Part shown: positions 36,832 to 52,100 of the stretch, in pieces
Position numbering within the stretch: the stretch's first letter is position 1
Layout: the number at the start of each line of letters is the position of its first letter
Source: Vanilla planifolia
Lineage: Eukaryota > Streptophyta > Magnoliopsida > Asparagales > Orchidaceae
Assembly: GCA_023846275.1 (NCBI GenBank)
Contig: CM043871.1
Span: 27,434,569 to 27,498,568 of the forward strand
Direction: 5' to 3'
DNA: 64,000 nucleotides
The notes under the pieces: generated by a model
Told to the model about the DNA's origin: nothing
Seen by the model: only the letters and a program-made list of their open reading frames with translations
Databases searched by the model: none
Position numbers and translations under genes: made by a program

Positions 36832-39800
36832 TCTCCGTGTCATGTAAGCTCTTTCACTGCTTTGCCATGTTACTAGTTGTGTGACACGAAGTGGCTGAAG
36901 TGGCTGCAGAAGTTAAGAAAAGTTCATGTAGCCCGCAGCTGCTTATTGAAGTCTTCTCTTGTATCGTCCTTCTATGTTTCGGTATGTACAAGATGAAATT
37001 TGATTCCTTGAAATGGTTTGCAGTTCGACACGATGATGCTCTGATCTTGTGGTGGGAACTTTTTTATTGAATTGAATTGGCCTGATGCTATTATTTGATG
37101 AATTTGTAACAATGGGTTTCCAAGAAACACTCCGATTGCATCTGTACAACATCAAAAGGTTGCCATTATTGTGTGAACAACCATCATGATTTGAATTAAT
37201 GTAGTCTTCTGCCGCTTTCAAAAAAGCTGCCACATTTGAATTGATTGTAGCATAGCGAAAGCTGTTATTCTAAGCTTTGAAGTTGAGCTCTTGGCAAATT
37301 GTTGGGCTTTGCATACATAAGTTTTTGCCCTAATTGGGCCTGGACTTGATTTGGATGTGCCTGACGGCTTAGACACATTAAAGATGTTACCAAACCTCGT
37401 TTCCCATAATGTGATCATTAGAAACATGGATTGTACTAAATATCCATGATTCTTGACAAATTTATAATATTTTCATGAAAATCATCTACTTAATATGATC
37501 AATTATTTTAATATGAAGGAAATTTCTTCAAAAGATTATAATCCCACCAAAAAACATAATAACATGAACATTAAATAAATCTCAATTTACACCTAAAAAT
37601 GTATTTGTCTCCCACCAAGTAAATGAAGACACTTCGGTTTCTTAAAAATGATTCTTTGAATTAAGGGATTTTTTCTTATAAAAATTTCAATATAAAACAA
37701 AAATCATCGAGCAATTAGATTTTATGAACAACATCAAATACTATCACAAGCCACACTACCATCATTACTTGGAAATAGCTTAGGAGAATAACCGTTGTTC
37801 GCTTTTAATACTGATGACGTGCTTTTCAATGACCTTAGAGTAATAGAGAGAGACACATAAAATAAAAAAGATCAACAAAAGAGATTTTGCTATTATAATA
37901 ATTCTTTTCTTACATAAGTTCTTAAAATGATTCCAAAAAACTAAAACGAGACATGCCAATATGTAACACATCCTTAGTCATCCTCACAAGGTTGAACAAA
38001 TAACGTATAAGCCAAGTTTGATTATATATGCACACCTATGAAGCATTCATATTCTTATTGAACTTTCTATTAAGAGATGAACCAAATGAGAGCAATTCAA
38101 GACTACTTTCAATGGTGATTTTTTTCCTTTGAAAAAAAAGATATTTATTATTTAAAATATTTATGAAAATTATTCAATAATTTTGTATATTAAAAAAGGA
38201 GTTTTACCTAATAATCACCAAAACAAAGCTTCTTTATTGCCATTTAAAAGCACCAAGGACATGAGGTTAGAAATGATTGATGTTCTCTCACGAGTTTCAG
38301 CAGAATTGATGGCTTGTCTCTTCCTCCCCCCATTAAAGCTACATCATGAAACAATGCATCATTTGACAATGCAAGCATTCAACAATGGAGTAAATGATTT
38401 TTTTTTTTAAATTGATAATTTGGATTATGAAAATTGGGAAAACCCATTGAGACCAAACTAAGTTAACTTTCTCCACATTTTGTTATCAAATTGCTGTCTT
38501 TGCCTACCTATGTTATACAAACCTCATCTTGAAAGACATTAGAACCGTTATAGTAATCAATTGATGACAACTGCATTATTATGATTGATCTTTCGTTTGG
38601 TGTCGACGACAATCGGTATCACCGTCTGATGTATTTAAGTAATGTGATCAAATAAAAAAATAGATGTTATATTAAAATAGTAACAATTTTTAGACAAAAT
38701 ACTTGAGTCATGCAAAGAGAATAATTAATAAATATTTGATATCTTATTTAGAATAACATATAAGAGATATAAGATTAAGATATATAAATAAATATAAAAA
38801 TTAAAAAATATAGAACAAGAATAAAAAATAAAAAATATATAAATAAATAAATACATACCATTTATTAAATTTAGTGCAATCTTTTTTTTTTGTTTGTTAG
38901 GCTCTCATCAAATTAGTCGAATTTCGAGAGATAATAATTTGTGTAGCAAGTTAATAATTTTTAAGAACATATTATTTTGAATAGGTCAATTTCTTGAAAT
39001 ATTTGTTATTATTTTAAATTAATTTTACCAATATTTTTTTTTACTTCATTTTCTTTTTTTTTTTTCTTGTCAATCAAGTTAATAAGCAAATAAATTTAGT
39101 ATTTCATATGAATAACACAATATCTTATAATAGTATAAGTAATAATTAGAGTAATCATTTTCTAAACATTTATGATGCAAATCTTCTTATCATGATCTCT
39201 AAGCAAAATTTTCAACAATACATTAAGTATATAGTGATTTTGTCATAAATTTAATTTAAAAATTTGTATTATTACTTTTCTTTCCAAATTGCTAATGGTA
39301 CATAAAAATTTTAAAAATTATATTAAATCAAGTTTAATCATAAAACTAAAGTGGAATTATTAAGATGAATTAATTGAAAAATTAAAATGTTAAGATTGAA
39401 AAGGTGACTGAAAGATTATAATCAATTTAATAAAAGGTTTATATATAAATGAATTAATTTCTCATAATTTAATAAATAAGATAGTATAAAATTTAAATGT
39501 AGTAACTTTCATATTAAACATTTCTTTAGTGATCTTGTAAAAAAATTCATATTTAATGACGATACAGATTTTATTAATTTAGTCATAATTATTCAACCAC
39601 ATTTTTAATCTTCTTTCATCGTTTTAATGATTTTATTTTCTTTTTATGATCATAAAGTTATTAGATATTAATTTTATATTTTTTTTAATTAAGTTATACA
39701 AGATTAAATTGTTCGTATATAAACGAGAAAAGAAATCTTAAAAAAAAACACCTAAAGTAAAAATAAATTAGAGAAATGTAATAATGTATTTTCAGGTTTG

Positions 39801-40118
39801 TCACCGATGAACAACGTAGCATTTTCACCGTGATTCACACGTCTAGTTTTCGTGAGCCAGATCGCCGGCCTCGGGGTTTGATAACTGTTCAGGGCCTCCA
39901 GCAAAAGGTTCCTTCCACCGGTCAAAAACAGAGCTTATTATTTTTTTGTCGTCGCGTGCGCCGCATCCACTTGTGGTCACCGCAGGCTATCCCCGGCCGC
40001 TTCCTCCTCAACCGTCCCCCACCCCCCTCCTCTGGCATCTTCCTGCTTTTTTCCTCTTTCTTCACTTTCTCCGCTCCCAAAGTTAGGACGCCACTGGAGG
40101 AAGAGGGAGGAGATTGCG
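36832..40118. other. Intergenic: expansin 3' end and O-fucosyltransferase upstream region
   Basis: The expansin 3' UTR probably occupies the first few hundred bases. From 37430 to 39780 the sequence is AT-rich with no recognisable gene or transposon. From about 39830 it becomes GC-rich, marking the promoter and leader of the O-fucosyltransferase gene. A 197-codon open frame at 39830-40423 in another frame is a GC by-product. Confidence 0.55.
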
Positions 40119-43100
40119 ATGCCTCACCAGGCGTACATCCGCGTGGGGAGCATCGGCAGTGGGGTTGGCTCAGGGATGGGCGGCAGTGGAACGCCATCGC
40201 CACCGTCTTCTCCGAGGAGGTCACCGAGGATTCACCGGCGGGGTTCGAAGGACGGGGGCGCCGTTGCCGGGAGGCGGATGCCAGGAGGACCGCCCCGGAC
40301 GCTGTCACAGAGGATTTCATGGACGCTTCTCTCGTTGCTTCTCCGGCGGCAAGCCATTTTTCTCTTTGCACCGCTGATATACGTCGCCGGGATGCTGCTC
40401 TATATGGGAACCGTCTCTCTTGATAGCGTTCCAACCATCATCTCGCGCCCCGCACCGGGGTCAGTATATCGGAGCCCGCAGCTGTATGGGCGCCTCCGCG
40501 CTGATATGGACGCTGATAACTCGTCCGATGGGGTTTGTTGCTTACATTTCGATCTGAAGTTTTTTTCTGTCGTCATTGCTAAGCATTTGAAGGCTTCTTT
40601 CATCATCTTGCATTTTGTATTGCTGAGAGCGGTGGCGACGGACGTGTTTAATCCCAGGGAATGAGCAGATCCAAGAAAGATATTGCGTACTACGAGGCTT
40701 TTTCGCAATGTGGATGATTGCATTTAGGTTCTTTATAGAGTCCGGTAATGAAGTTAGGTTTAAGGTATAAAATGTCTGATTCCTGGTTGTTCAATGGGGT
40801 GATAATCTGAAATAAGTGCGCTTATCTTCTTTGGATATGTTTTCCTACATTATTACGACTTCTGCTTTGCAACAACCAATCTGCTTCATTTTGCCTGCTC
40901 TTGATGCTATTTGAATAGCTTGTGGCTACCATAGGAAGATGTGAAGTAGAGAAAAAATAATGCCTTTAAGTTAATGACGACAGTTCAAACTAGCATTGTA
41001 TCCTTCAACCTATGGTTTTTGCTTGTTTCCTTTAGAATGAGCTTTACTAGTTATTTAGTATGGTCGTTTATGTGCTAAAGGCATCTAAAACAAAGGCCTT
41101 CACTTTGTAGATAAAAATCTAGTGATCATCATAGATAGTTCTAAAATTGGACGTCTTACGGATAATATTATAATGGATATGAAAATTGGTGGTTAAGTGA
41201 TTAATAAGATTGAGTGGTTTATGTATTAGAGTTATCTAATAATGTGAAAGGAAAATGATTTCATTTACAAGGCCTTAAGATGATGGTATGGTAGAGGATT
41301 GCATTTGGCATATCGAGATGTTAATAAATTTCACTTAAATGTAAATGTGAGCTTGTAGGTTTGTAGTCAGGCTATTAATATTGTTATAGAATGTTATGTA
41401 AATTTATATCTAAACAGATAGAATTACTTTGCTAAGATGGAAGTATTAAGATGAGTGAGTCATCATTCACGAAAGAATATGAAATAATGCAATTCATCTA
41501 TAGGAATAGAATATTGGATTAGATTGAATTTGTAATAAGCTTGCACATATTCGAGTAAGGTCGCATTTTAAGTTGACTATTTATTTATAGAGAAAAAAAG
41601 GAGGATAATTGACTTAAAAGTTGCCTTTAAAAAGGGTAACATCCACACTTACTATATGTTGGTTTAGTTTTTGTAGGAGAAATACACATTGAGTAATGCA
41701 TTAAAATTTATATATGAGTTCTCTAAACTTCTTGTGTCAACATGCATCGGAGAAATCCAAGAAATTGATAAAATTTAATTAGGAGTTGCTAATTGATTAA
41801 GTTTAGCATTTGAGAATTCAAGTGTTCAACCCTACACAAAGGGATTAAGGTACCATATTTGTTTTGTTGTCTTTGATTGTCTTCATGCTATATATTACCA
41901 CAAAACAACTATTACTTGTTATTTATTCATTGTTTTTTTGCCAACTATATGAACTTGACAAAAACTAGAAGCCCTTTAGAGGTTTAATGGAAAAGGTGTG
42001 CACTGAACTTTTATGAGCTTTTTTTATCATTATTTTTGTGTCAATCTCATAATAATAGTTGCACAGAAAAATTTAAATTATATGAGATATATGTTCGTAG
42101 GAGCTATTTGATGACATCAAATTAGAAAGAAATACTATTAGTAATACTATTGCATATTTTTGTATTCATTTGCATCTCTTTTTTATATTCATAAAGAGAC
42201 ACTTTACATATTTTTACTTGTTTATTTGATGGGTCAATTTTGATATTTGAACTATGCTAGGATTTTAAGATGATGAGTAATGTAAATTAGATTATACAAT
42301 GAAAATTTTCTTTTCAAAGAAGATTAAAATCTACATCTTGTTTCAATTTCACAAAACTAGAAAAAAATTGTAGCTAGCAGTATTTGTAGCATTATCCTTG
42401 TAATCTTGAATGAGTCCTCTCTTTTGATAGTTGGCTCTTGAAATTGCAATCATTGAGGAATTGTTCTAAAGATTTTCTTTTTTTTTTTTGTTCTATGGAC
42501 TTGAAAAGATTCAGTTTTTATTGTTATGTGGTCTAATTTCATGATCTTCTTGCAATTGCTAAAATTGCAATTATAGTGTTCTTATTGGCCAATCTTTTAG
42601 CTTGATGTTGTGATTGTCTATCAATGGCATCATTACAATGATCTGATCTTCAAAATACATTAAAAAATCATTTTGATATCCTATAGCATGAACTAGATAA
42701 ATTAGATTCGGATTATATAGATAACCTTTGCATATTGTCGTGATTCCTTAGGCAATGTCTTTTGAGTGAACATGTCATCCATGGCTACTAGCATTTTAAC
42801 TAACATAGTCGTGAAACATTTTGTTCAGATGAGGTTGATATTTCATTTTATTTTTTTTATGTGATTTTACTCTTACGTGACATGATACTAGTAATGAATC
42901 TATTTGACTCAACACTTGAGCAACTAAGATCCATTTTCAAGGTGAGATCCAAAGTAATTATCCTTTTGGATGTTTGAATCTTATATTTGATAGGGTTTTT
43001 TGTTCTGAACTTCAGTGTTTGGGTTTTGTACTTAGATCTTAAGTGCTGTATTAAGGATAGATCTAGAGTTAGCAAGGGACAAGTCTCAAGATATTAGGGC

Positions 43101-46100
43101 TTGTGGTCAAAATTTATCACATGAGTTCATATTACAAATTAAAACTTTAATTTGAGGAAATGTTTTTGGATTTCATCCTTAAATGGGGCTTTTGTTTGGG
43201 AGGTTTACCATTTTCGGTGATTTTATGCACTTATTAAATTTAAGAGGAACTTCCAATCAAAAGTTTGTAGCTCATGGTGTATAGGAAATAGATAGCATTA
43301 GAAGAACGGATCTAGTAAAAATCTAATGGTTTGGTCCATCCTAATACCATTTAATTTGGATTACTAGTCTTTGGTTGTTAGAGAGTCTTGATTATGATAT
43401 GAATGCTTTCTTATTATGAGAAATGGGTTATTGTCTTGAAAAGCTAATTTAAGGTGAATGGGTGAAGCTATGTGGTTGATCATGACTTAACATGAGATTT
43501 TATGTTCTAGCTTGATGCCTTTGCATATGTGATTTTGGTGCATGTTTCCTCTTTGATGGATAAATTTATTGAATTTTTTCATATTTAAAAATGGATGTAT
43601 GGTACATGTTTACTTCCTGGTTAGTAGTTTTATGGGATTTTGTTCAGCTATGATTTGGATATATTTGAGTCTAGTTTGGAATTTGGAGAAACTCAACTAG
43701 TACAATTGAGAGCTTTGGAAGCTGATAAAAGCATTTCAAAGCTTAGAGGAAATCCATTTGTGTTGTTTTTTTCACCTCTATGATATTTGTGTAAACTTGA
43801 GTGGTTTTGGAGGATTGCTAAACATAAAAGATGCATTTAACTATTTCATGTGGCCTTAGAAAGACTTTGAAAACTTTAGGAATATCTTTTATGACTTTCT
43901 CTCGAAAAAATTTTGTTCATTTTTACTAATGGAATGGTATGTCTATTTTGACTAGTCTTGTGTTGACCAAATGAGTTTCCAACCATTAGTATGGCTTTTT
44001 GGACAAGTTTGCAAATTTTGAGATATTTTCATGTCTTTTTGTCTATACCAATTTGATGTCAAAAGGAATTTTGGTAATTTTGGCTAGACTTGTAGACTCA
44101 AGAACTGTATCCTAAAGTTTCAAATAACCCTCTCTGTCTCTTTCTTGTTTCTTCCTTTTATCATCTCTTTTCCTTATCTTTTGATTTAGGGCACCTCCTT
44201 TGATACAGCCATCAATTTTAGCATTTGATGCTGACAGCAATGGTCCTGTAGTGAGCATGAGAGTTGTAGAGACATGGGAAAGAGAATGAATAGAGAGAGA
44301 AGCAAAAATTTCATTGTGTATTTTATTTTATTTTATTTATCAAACATAAGAGAGTAGGATGATGATTTGAAGGTGGTAGAATGAGTTGTTGAATATAACA
44401 GTAGTCTTGTATTCCCTTATATTCCTATTTAGATTCTCTTATTTTCCCTGTTGGTTGATAGCAATAGGGGGAGAAAGTTACTGGAACTTTAGCAAGGCGT
44501 AGATCGTTGAAGGTGTTAATCTGTTGTAGTTGTTGATACATGGGCTAGGGGATCTTGTCACACTGCTGAAATGGGATAGAATTACTAACAAACTTGAGAT
44601 AGGAAGTATTGGAAATAAAAGAAGGATTTTAGAAGGGAATTTTGCATGTTTTCATTGTTGCCAGGATCTACTTTTTATCAACATTTTCAAGCCTGAAAAA
44701 TTTCCACAGCTTAAGAAATTTAGACACTAAAATTACCCGTTTTACTCTTCTTGAAATAAGGCTAACGACTAAGCATGCCTATTGCTTACTAAGTAGTTGC
44801 TGGTTGGTACTTTTACAAATATGCTTCATTTGCACATTCAATTCTAGGCTGGTTTAGCCATGTCTGCAGTTAAATGTGGTTGGCATATTAAAATTCTTCA
44901 ATTCACATAACAGGTCAGTATTTTAAGCTTTTACAAGAACTTTGAACCGTAATGCTAGTTTAGCTAGTAAAGACCATTAAAATAATAGTATTTCTATGCA
45001 TTGTCTCTTTCCAAAATTTTGCTGAATGTAATACCTTGAGATTATTTTGTTTGTTACCATTTCAGATAAACATGCATCAAGGACATGCTTTTGTTCTCAA
45101 ATTGAAGCTAAATTTAGCCTTATTAAAGGGAATGTATAACTTATTTTCTTTTCATTGTTTTTTGGTCGGTTATTTCCCCTTTCATTTACTATTGTTTATT
45201 CGTTTTGTGTTTTTGGAAATTGTAGCTGGCAAGTGTGTGGAAACATACAAACAAAGCTGGTGGTTGGAAACCTTGCATAAACACAAATATGAATGGTATG
45301 TGCTTCTTCCTTTTTCATAGTTCGTAATTTCTTTGCAAACACATAAAAAACTATTACCTTTTTCTTGATCACTTATTCGAAGCTTGGATTCCATGTTTGT
45401 GTTGCAAGCAATTTTGTTGGTTTATGATCTAAACTCTCCTCTTTAAGGTGTCTCTTTTTTTTTCCATTGGAATTATCATCTTTATGTTCTAAAAGATGTG
45501 ATCTTTTTTTGGTCTGCATTTGTGTTTTCATGGCATGTTTTTAACATATGAAATAAATTAGATGGCTTATTTAATATGTGTAATCATGTTCAATTTTAAA
45601 CAATATATGATGTAGTTGTACAACCTATTTTTTGCTTTTCTTAGATTTGTTGCATAATTTTTTTTACCGATTAAGACCATTATTCAAAGTATTTGAATTA
45701 TCCAGCTGGGCTCATTTTATGTGATAGATATCCAAATAGTTTTAACTTTTACGTCAAGTTGGTCTTCATTATATTTTGTCTAAGCATAAATGCATGTTCA
45801 GGACATTTGAACTTGATTGTAAGTTTTCTTTGCTTCATACAAGCTAGCATTACTTAGAAATTAAGTGTTTGGTAATATTTTTTTTGAAACATGAATAATG
45901 TAGTATGTTTATGCCAATGGGTTTTTTATCATCATTTATAAATATGCTTCCTGTGATTCTTGTGTATGGTTAATGCATTATGCATATTTTAATTTTCATG
46001 TTTATCTATTGTTCATTACATCTAACTTACTTGGAACTCGAGAAAAATTGACATTTTGGTGTATTTTGATCAAATTCTTTTGATTCTCAATATGTTATAG

Positions 46101-49100
46101 TATTCCAATTTTATCAAATTCCATGTAAACTATTTTTTTCATTTAAGCTCTTTTTTTCTCTTTGTTGTCATCATTGTTCTACTCACACCATTTGGTATGT
46201 ATAGTACACTTCTGGAACAAGGTCAATATTCTTTGAGTGTTATGTTAATTTTGGAGAGTCAAAATTAGTTTGATGGTGCAATTATTTTGACTTCAGTGTT
46301 TTGATCATTTCTCTTTGTATTCCTATCTGGTATTTTGTTGTATGAGCATCCTTGTAGAACATTAGTTTTTTGGATCTATGGTATGATAGTGGTATTGTAC
46401 TTTCTCTCACCCTGTTGTCTACATTTATAGGTTTGCCTGAATCAAATGGTTACATATATGTTGAAGCAAATGGCGGCTTGAATCAGCAGCGCACTTCAGT
46501 TATTCATCTTCACTAATTTTTGTATATATGATTTATTGCTCTTGCATCATGGTTTTTTGTACCATGACTAACTTTTTCTTTATTTTGGAATTTTGTAGAT
46601 ATGCAATGCTGTTGCAGTGGCTGGCTACTTAAATGCTACACTTCTAATCCCAAATTTCCACTTCCATAGTATTTGGAGAGATCCTAGGTTTGTACTTGCA
46701 GATGTTAATTGTTAATTATCCTTGTGTAACCTACCTTGATCTTCTTACTTTTTTAGTGACATCCCCTTCAACTAACCATGGTTGGTTCTTAGTAATGATA
46801 ATTTTCATGGTAAAGTTTTGAGTGAGCTTTTCACATTTGATAGTGCTCAGATAATTCTTTCAAGTCAAGTGGATTAATTTAATTGTTCCTTCAATACAGT
46901 GATGGAAATTAATCATGCTTCTATGTGGATACTTCCTAGTGAAGATGACATCTTCAAGTCCTATTGTTAATGCCAAATTGGTTGATTAAATTGAAAATTG
47001 GTTGTGCATTCTTAAACTAACATGAAAATTTTGATAGCACAAAATCAGCAAAGTGAAGAAAAAACATGGCAAACAAGTACAAAAAAAATTAAAGAAAAAG
47101 GACATGAAGGTTTATGTGCAAAACTGTTAAAGAAGTACATCCTTCCCCTTTCGCTTACTTTAACTACCATGAGAACAAAATCCATAAACAAATTAATATA
47201 CATTAAGTATTATGATGGATTTTTCTTGCATGAGAGAGGCTTAGTGGAAGGAATTGTAGAATGGTATGAAATCCTTGCAAGTTCTTAACATCCATGCCCA
47301 TCAAATATAATAGTTAGGATGTGATGGTTAACTCTGACCATATTAGTCCAAATGATAGAATAAAATGGTTAGTCTCATCTTTTAGTAGTTATCAACTAAG
47401 TCATTGGTGTCTACTATTTATCATCAGATTAAATAGAAAACCATATAAATGACTTAAATTATGTACATTAATTTTTAGGTTTATCACCTACAAATACCGT
47501 CTTGGTTATACTGATGTTTCAATGCTATTCTTTTTTTGTTGTCGAGGTTCTTCAAGTAAAGTCTTGTATGTTTTGGAGCATTATGGTTCATTTTCTTTTG
47601 TTTCTTGAATTCCAGTTAATCTTTTGAGTTTGTTGTGGAAATTCCCTCAAGGAAGCTGTTTTATTAGGCAATCATGATTAATCTTTTTATTTTCTTTATT
47701 GAAGTGTAGTTTCTCTTGTGGTAGCTATTAGTAGTTGTATTGTTATGGATATTGAAATGAAGTCTCACTCTATGTCTTGCATATTTTTTTCACCAAAAGC
47801 ATTGAATCTGCTTAAATGTGCGATTAATTTTACATGATAGTTATGCTACATGTGGTTCGTCCAATATATTGCTATTTAAATCAAGGTTTAGAAGGTTCCT
47901 TTGTCTGATAATATAGGCATATGTTGTTTGGAAGTTTTCTGAATTTGAAAGCTATTAAAACAGTTAACTCAATAACAAAGTTTTTTTTTGATATATCAGA
48001 CTTTTCAGGGCTTTTAATTTCTGACCAAATTCTGAAAGTGTATAGACTATTAAAAATCTATGTATGGTTTATATTTTCTTTTTTAGGAAGTCCAGGAATT
48101 AGGGTCGGTGTGCTATAGTTCTAAACTTGTTTTGGAAAGCTCAGGCTCTCTCTTACTGGTAGGCTGCTGTCTTTCTGTAGAAAAGGTTAAATTTGCTACT
48201 TGAAAGGGCAACCTTCTCAATTTGTTGCTATAGGCTCCTGGAAGTATTGCAATGTAGAAAAAATTGGTTTAAAATCTACTAAAAAATGAAAATAAGACAG
48301 AGACAGCATGACTCATTATAATATCAACTTAGTTCAACTGTTGGTCATCTTTAAGTCTCTTTCTATTGATCCATCCATTGCATTTGCTTAAGCACTTTGC
48401 TAAAGCCAAAAGCATATATGAGACTTTATGTCACTATAGGAAATACTAGAAAAGCCGCAAGTATTCTTTGACTCCTTTTTTCTCCAAGATATGATCCAAA
48501 AATCTCATGGATTTATGCTTCTTTTTTGCTTTGCATTAGAATTTGACATATGCCGTGCTAATCCTTAGATTCATTGGGTAATATTTTTTTTCCTCGTTTT
48601 GCCTTGACAAAGCTTGCTAGTTTTCATTTTTTTATATGAAAAATGAATGCATAGTCATTTAGCATCCACCCTTTCACAGTTGTTTTTCCATAGGGGCACA
48701 TTTGCAAAGAACCTTTCCCATGTTTGTAAAAGTGATATTCATTTCATGCTGCGTAGCACAATACAACATTGCCAGTACATCATTTGCAGGATAGTGGTTT
48801 TCTACTCAAAACTGCATCAGCTTGTTCTTTTTTTGTAATTTTACAAGAAGATATTACTTTTTAAAAGGAGAATTACAAAAATCAGATTCCATATATTGGA
48901 CTACAAACAGCTTATAATAATGTACAGAAAATAATTATCTTCATATATTGTCTTTTAATGTACAGAAAATAATTATCTTCATTGACTGTCTTTTGCAATT
49001 TTAAGTGTTTTTTCCTATTAGCTTGTTCTGTTGCACAAAGGTGTAAAATTTGGACTGTCCTATCAGGAAAGGTATCGGAAGGATCTTTTCTACCTTAAAT

Positions 49101-52100
49101 ATATTAATATTTTACTTTGATGGTTTATTTTATTTGATTTTTTTCTGTTTTATAGAAATTTTGACCATTTTTTTGCACTTGTTTTGATATCTAGTCTGTG
49201 CTCAAGTGGCATATCTGCTGCCGCCGCCTCTGCCTTTGGTGATATGCCTAAAACCACTGTTCATTTTCTTGCAGCAAGTTCAGTGATATATATGATGAAG
49301 ACCACTTTATCACAACTCTACAACACGATGTACGGGTGGTTGATAAGATTCCAGAATACATTATGGAAAGATTTGGCCACAATGTGAGCAATGTCCACAA
49401 CTTCAAGATAAAAGCTTGGTCTTCTGTTCGATATTACAAGGACATGGTTCTTCCTAAATTGATTGAGGAGAAGTAAGATTAAAAGTTTCACTTTCTTTGT
49501 CTTATTACAGAACCTCAGTTTATTATGGAATTCTGATTTGTTCTTCAACCTCACTTTCTTGTCTTTCAAATTTTCATAGCTTTTTGCATGATTGGTTGGT
49601 GTTGCTTTTATTTTTATAATATATAAATTCACATCAAGTTGTTGAAGCATCAAGGCAATATAAACCAAATAATGAAAGCTCTGTTATTAACAATGGAGGC
49701 ATACCCGTGGGCTTTGTCCTGCATTAATTGATATGTGCTACATGGCATGTCAGGTTCCTTTTTGCCACATGCCTGTATTCATTCGTGCACAACAAGTATT
49801 ACACGGGCATATTTTTCTCCGTGCAAGCTATTGTTGTTAGCTTGGTTGTATGCAGTCAGATTACCATATGAATTGTTTGCAGTGTTCCCAGTGTCAGAAA
49901 GACGTTGTGCGCAGATAAAGTTGATGATTGAAGTATTTATATTTCCTCTTTTTTTGGTTGGTTGGATTTAGATTTCAGCTTTTTTTTTTTGTTGGATTTG
50001 CCAGGGGGATCTGAATGTTGATGGGAACTTCTTGCCTATGATTGTTTTTGGGATTCTAAGCTAAATGAATGTTGTTTTTTGTGACAATTATTTCTGTATT
50101 GAACTTTCTCTCTTACTGTAGTTATCCAATAAACTCTTTTTGTGTTTAAAATTTTCAGGTTTATAAGGATTTCTCCTTTTGCAAATCGGCTGTCATTTGA
50201 TTCCCCATCTGCTGTTCAAAGGCTAAGATGTTTGGCAAATTTTGAGGCATTGAGGTTTTCAAAACCCATATCGACTTTAGCTGGAGAGCTCGTATCCAGG
50301 ATGAAAGCACTTAGTGTGGATAACGGTGGAAAATACATTGCAGTTCATCTCCGGTTTGAAGAGGTATACCATCGTAAGCACTGGCATGCAATTTGTCATG
50401 CTGGTTGTGTTGAAATACACTAGTTTTTCTTCTCAAAAAAAAAAAAAAAAAAAAAAAAACACTATTTTTAACCAGTTGCTGATTGAATTCGTTTCATTTA
50501 TAGGATATGGTTGCATTTTCTTGTTGTATATTTGATGGCGGGGAACAAGAGAAGCAGGATATGGTCGCAGCCAGGGAAAGAGGTTGGAGAGGAAAATTTA
50601 CTAAACCTGGCCGTGTTATTCGTCCTGGTGTTATTAGAATTAATGGAAAATGTCCCCTAACTCCTTTGGAGGTAAATTTTATTCACTTGGATGCAATTTT
50701 TTCTATGTAAATTAATTAGCTCCAAAAATGTTATCTTTTAGATAATTTTTTATACCTCAAACATTATATCCATTCATTTCATTTTATTTTTGAGAAGTGA
50801 TCCATATATTGGGCCATTGGCATCACTTTGCATGTGCACTTTTACTGTTTGAGGCAATTCAATTGGTATTTCATAACGTGTCACTTAACTTTAAGGATGC
50901 TTTGAGAATATTTACGTTAAAATTTAAACGGCATACAATATCAATGAACAAACTGATGCAATTAATAAGTTCGCAAACCATATGCATGATGGACTAATGT
51001 TAGTAACGGACTTGTCTCTCATGTGCACTGATGTGCATTAGAGATCTAGAAACTTGTCTAAGGTTTTGCGGAAAAGAAAAATCATTTGAAGATGGTTTGA
51101 AGTTGCTTCTAGCAGTGTCTTGGCTTGGCTACTCTTCAATTTTTTGTCTATGTTGAGCATTCTGCTCAGTGATTTAATGTTCTTTTCTTACTATAGTAAT
51201 CTAGAAATGTGTCTTTACCCATGTAAGCATTCTAATTTTTTTTCCATGTTTAGTTGTTGGTCACATGTATTTAATTTTTAAATAAATTATTTAAATTTTG
51301 CACTTGTTGGGTGGTTTTGATTAGCAAGTACTAGAAGAGTTGAACTTTTGGAACATATGGCTTTACACCTACAAAACACTGAGCATTTTATTGCTAAAGC
51401 TTTATCTTGATCACCAAAAATGCAACTTAGAGAATTTATATGGTCCACCTCAATTTGTCCTTTTAGGTTGGATTGATGCTCCGAGGCATGGGTTTCAGTA
51501 ACAACACATTAATTTATCTGGCTTCTGGAAAGATTTATCGGGCAGAAAGGACCATGCGTCCTCTTCTTGAAATGTTTCCTCTTTTGCAAACTAAAGAGAC
51601 TTTGGCATCATCAGAGGAGCTTGCTCCCTTTAAGGTAATAATCATCTCATAATGTTGGTATTGGTATCGTCTACTGATTGATCTAACTAAATTTTCCTCT
51701 ACCAGAACTATTCCTCTAGGATGGCTGCACTTGATTATACTGTGTGTCTCCACAGTGAAGTGTTTGTGACTACTCAAGGTGGAAATTTTCCTCATTTTCT
51801 GATTGGCCACCGGAGGTACTTGAATGGTGGACATTCTAAGACCATAAAACCTGATAAGCGGAAGTTAGCTGTGCTATTTGCTAATCCTAATATTGGGTAT
51901 GTACTGACAACTCTATCTATTAATCACTATTATCTTTTTTTAAATCCTATAGTATGAAATTTGACTCTTTTATTTGGCCATTTAATCTGAGCATGCCCTT
52001 GTTTATGAAAACCATCTTATTTTTTTATTCACGCTCTTGATTTTTTTTTTCTTACCAAAGGATGACAACCACAAGCAACATTCCTTCCTCCACTATTTCT

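Noticed and set aside
36447..36884. Three further long frames over the third expansin exon
   Set aside because: By-products of the GC-rich exon. The expansin frame has the full CBM63 domain and correct splice phase.
39830..40434. Long open frames (197 codons plus, 170 codons minus) overlapping the O-fucosyltransferase first exon
   Set aside because: They lie in a GC-rich block where stops are rare. The frame beginning at 40119 carries the membrane helix and joins in phase to the next family exon; the others show no domain.
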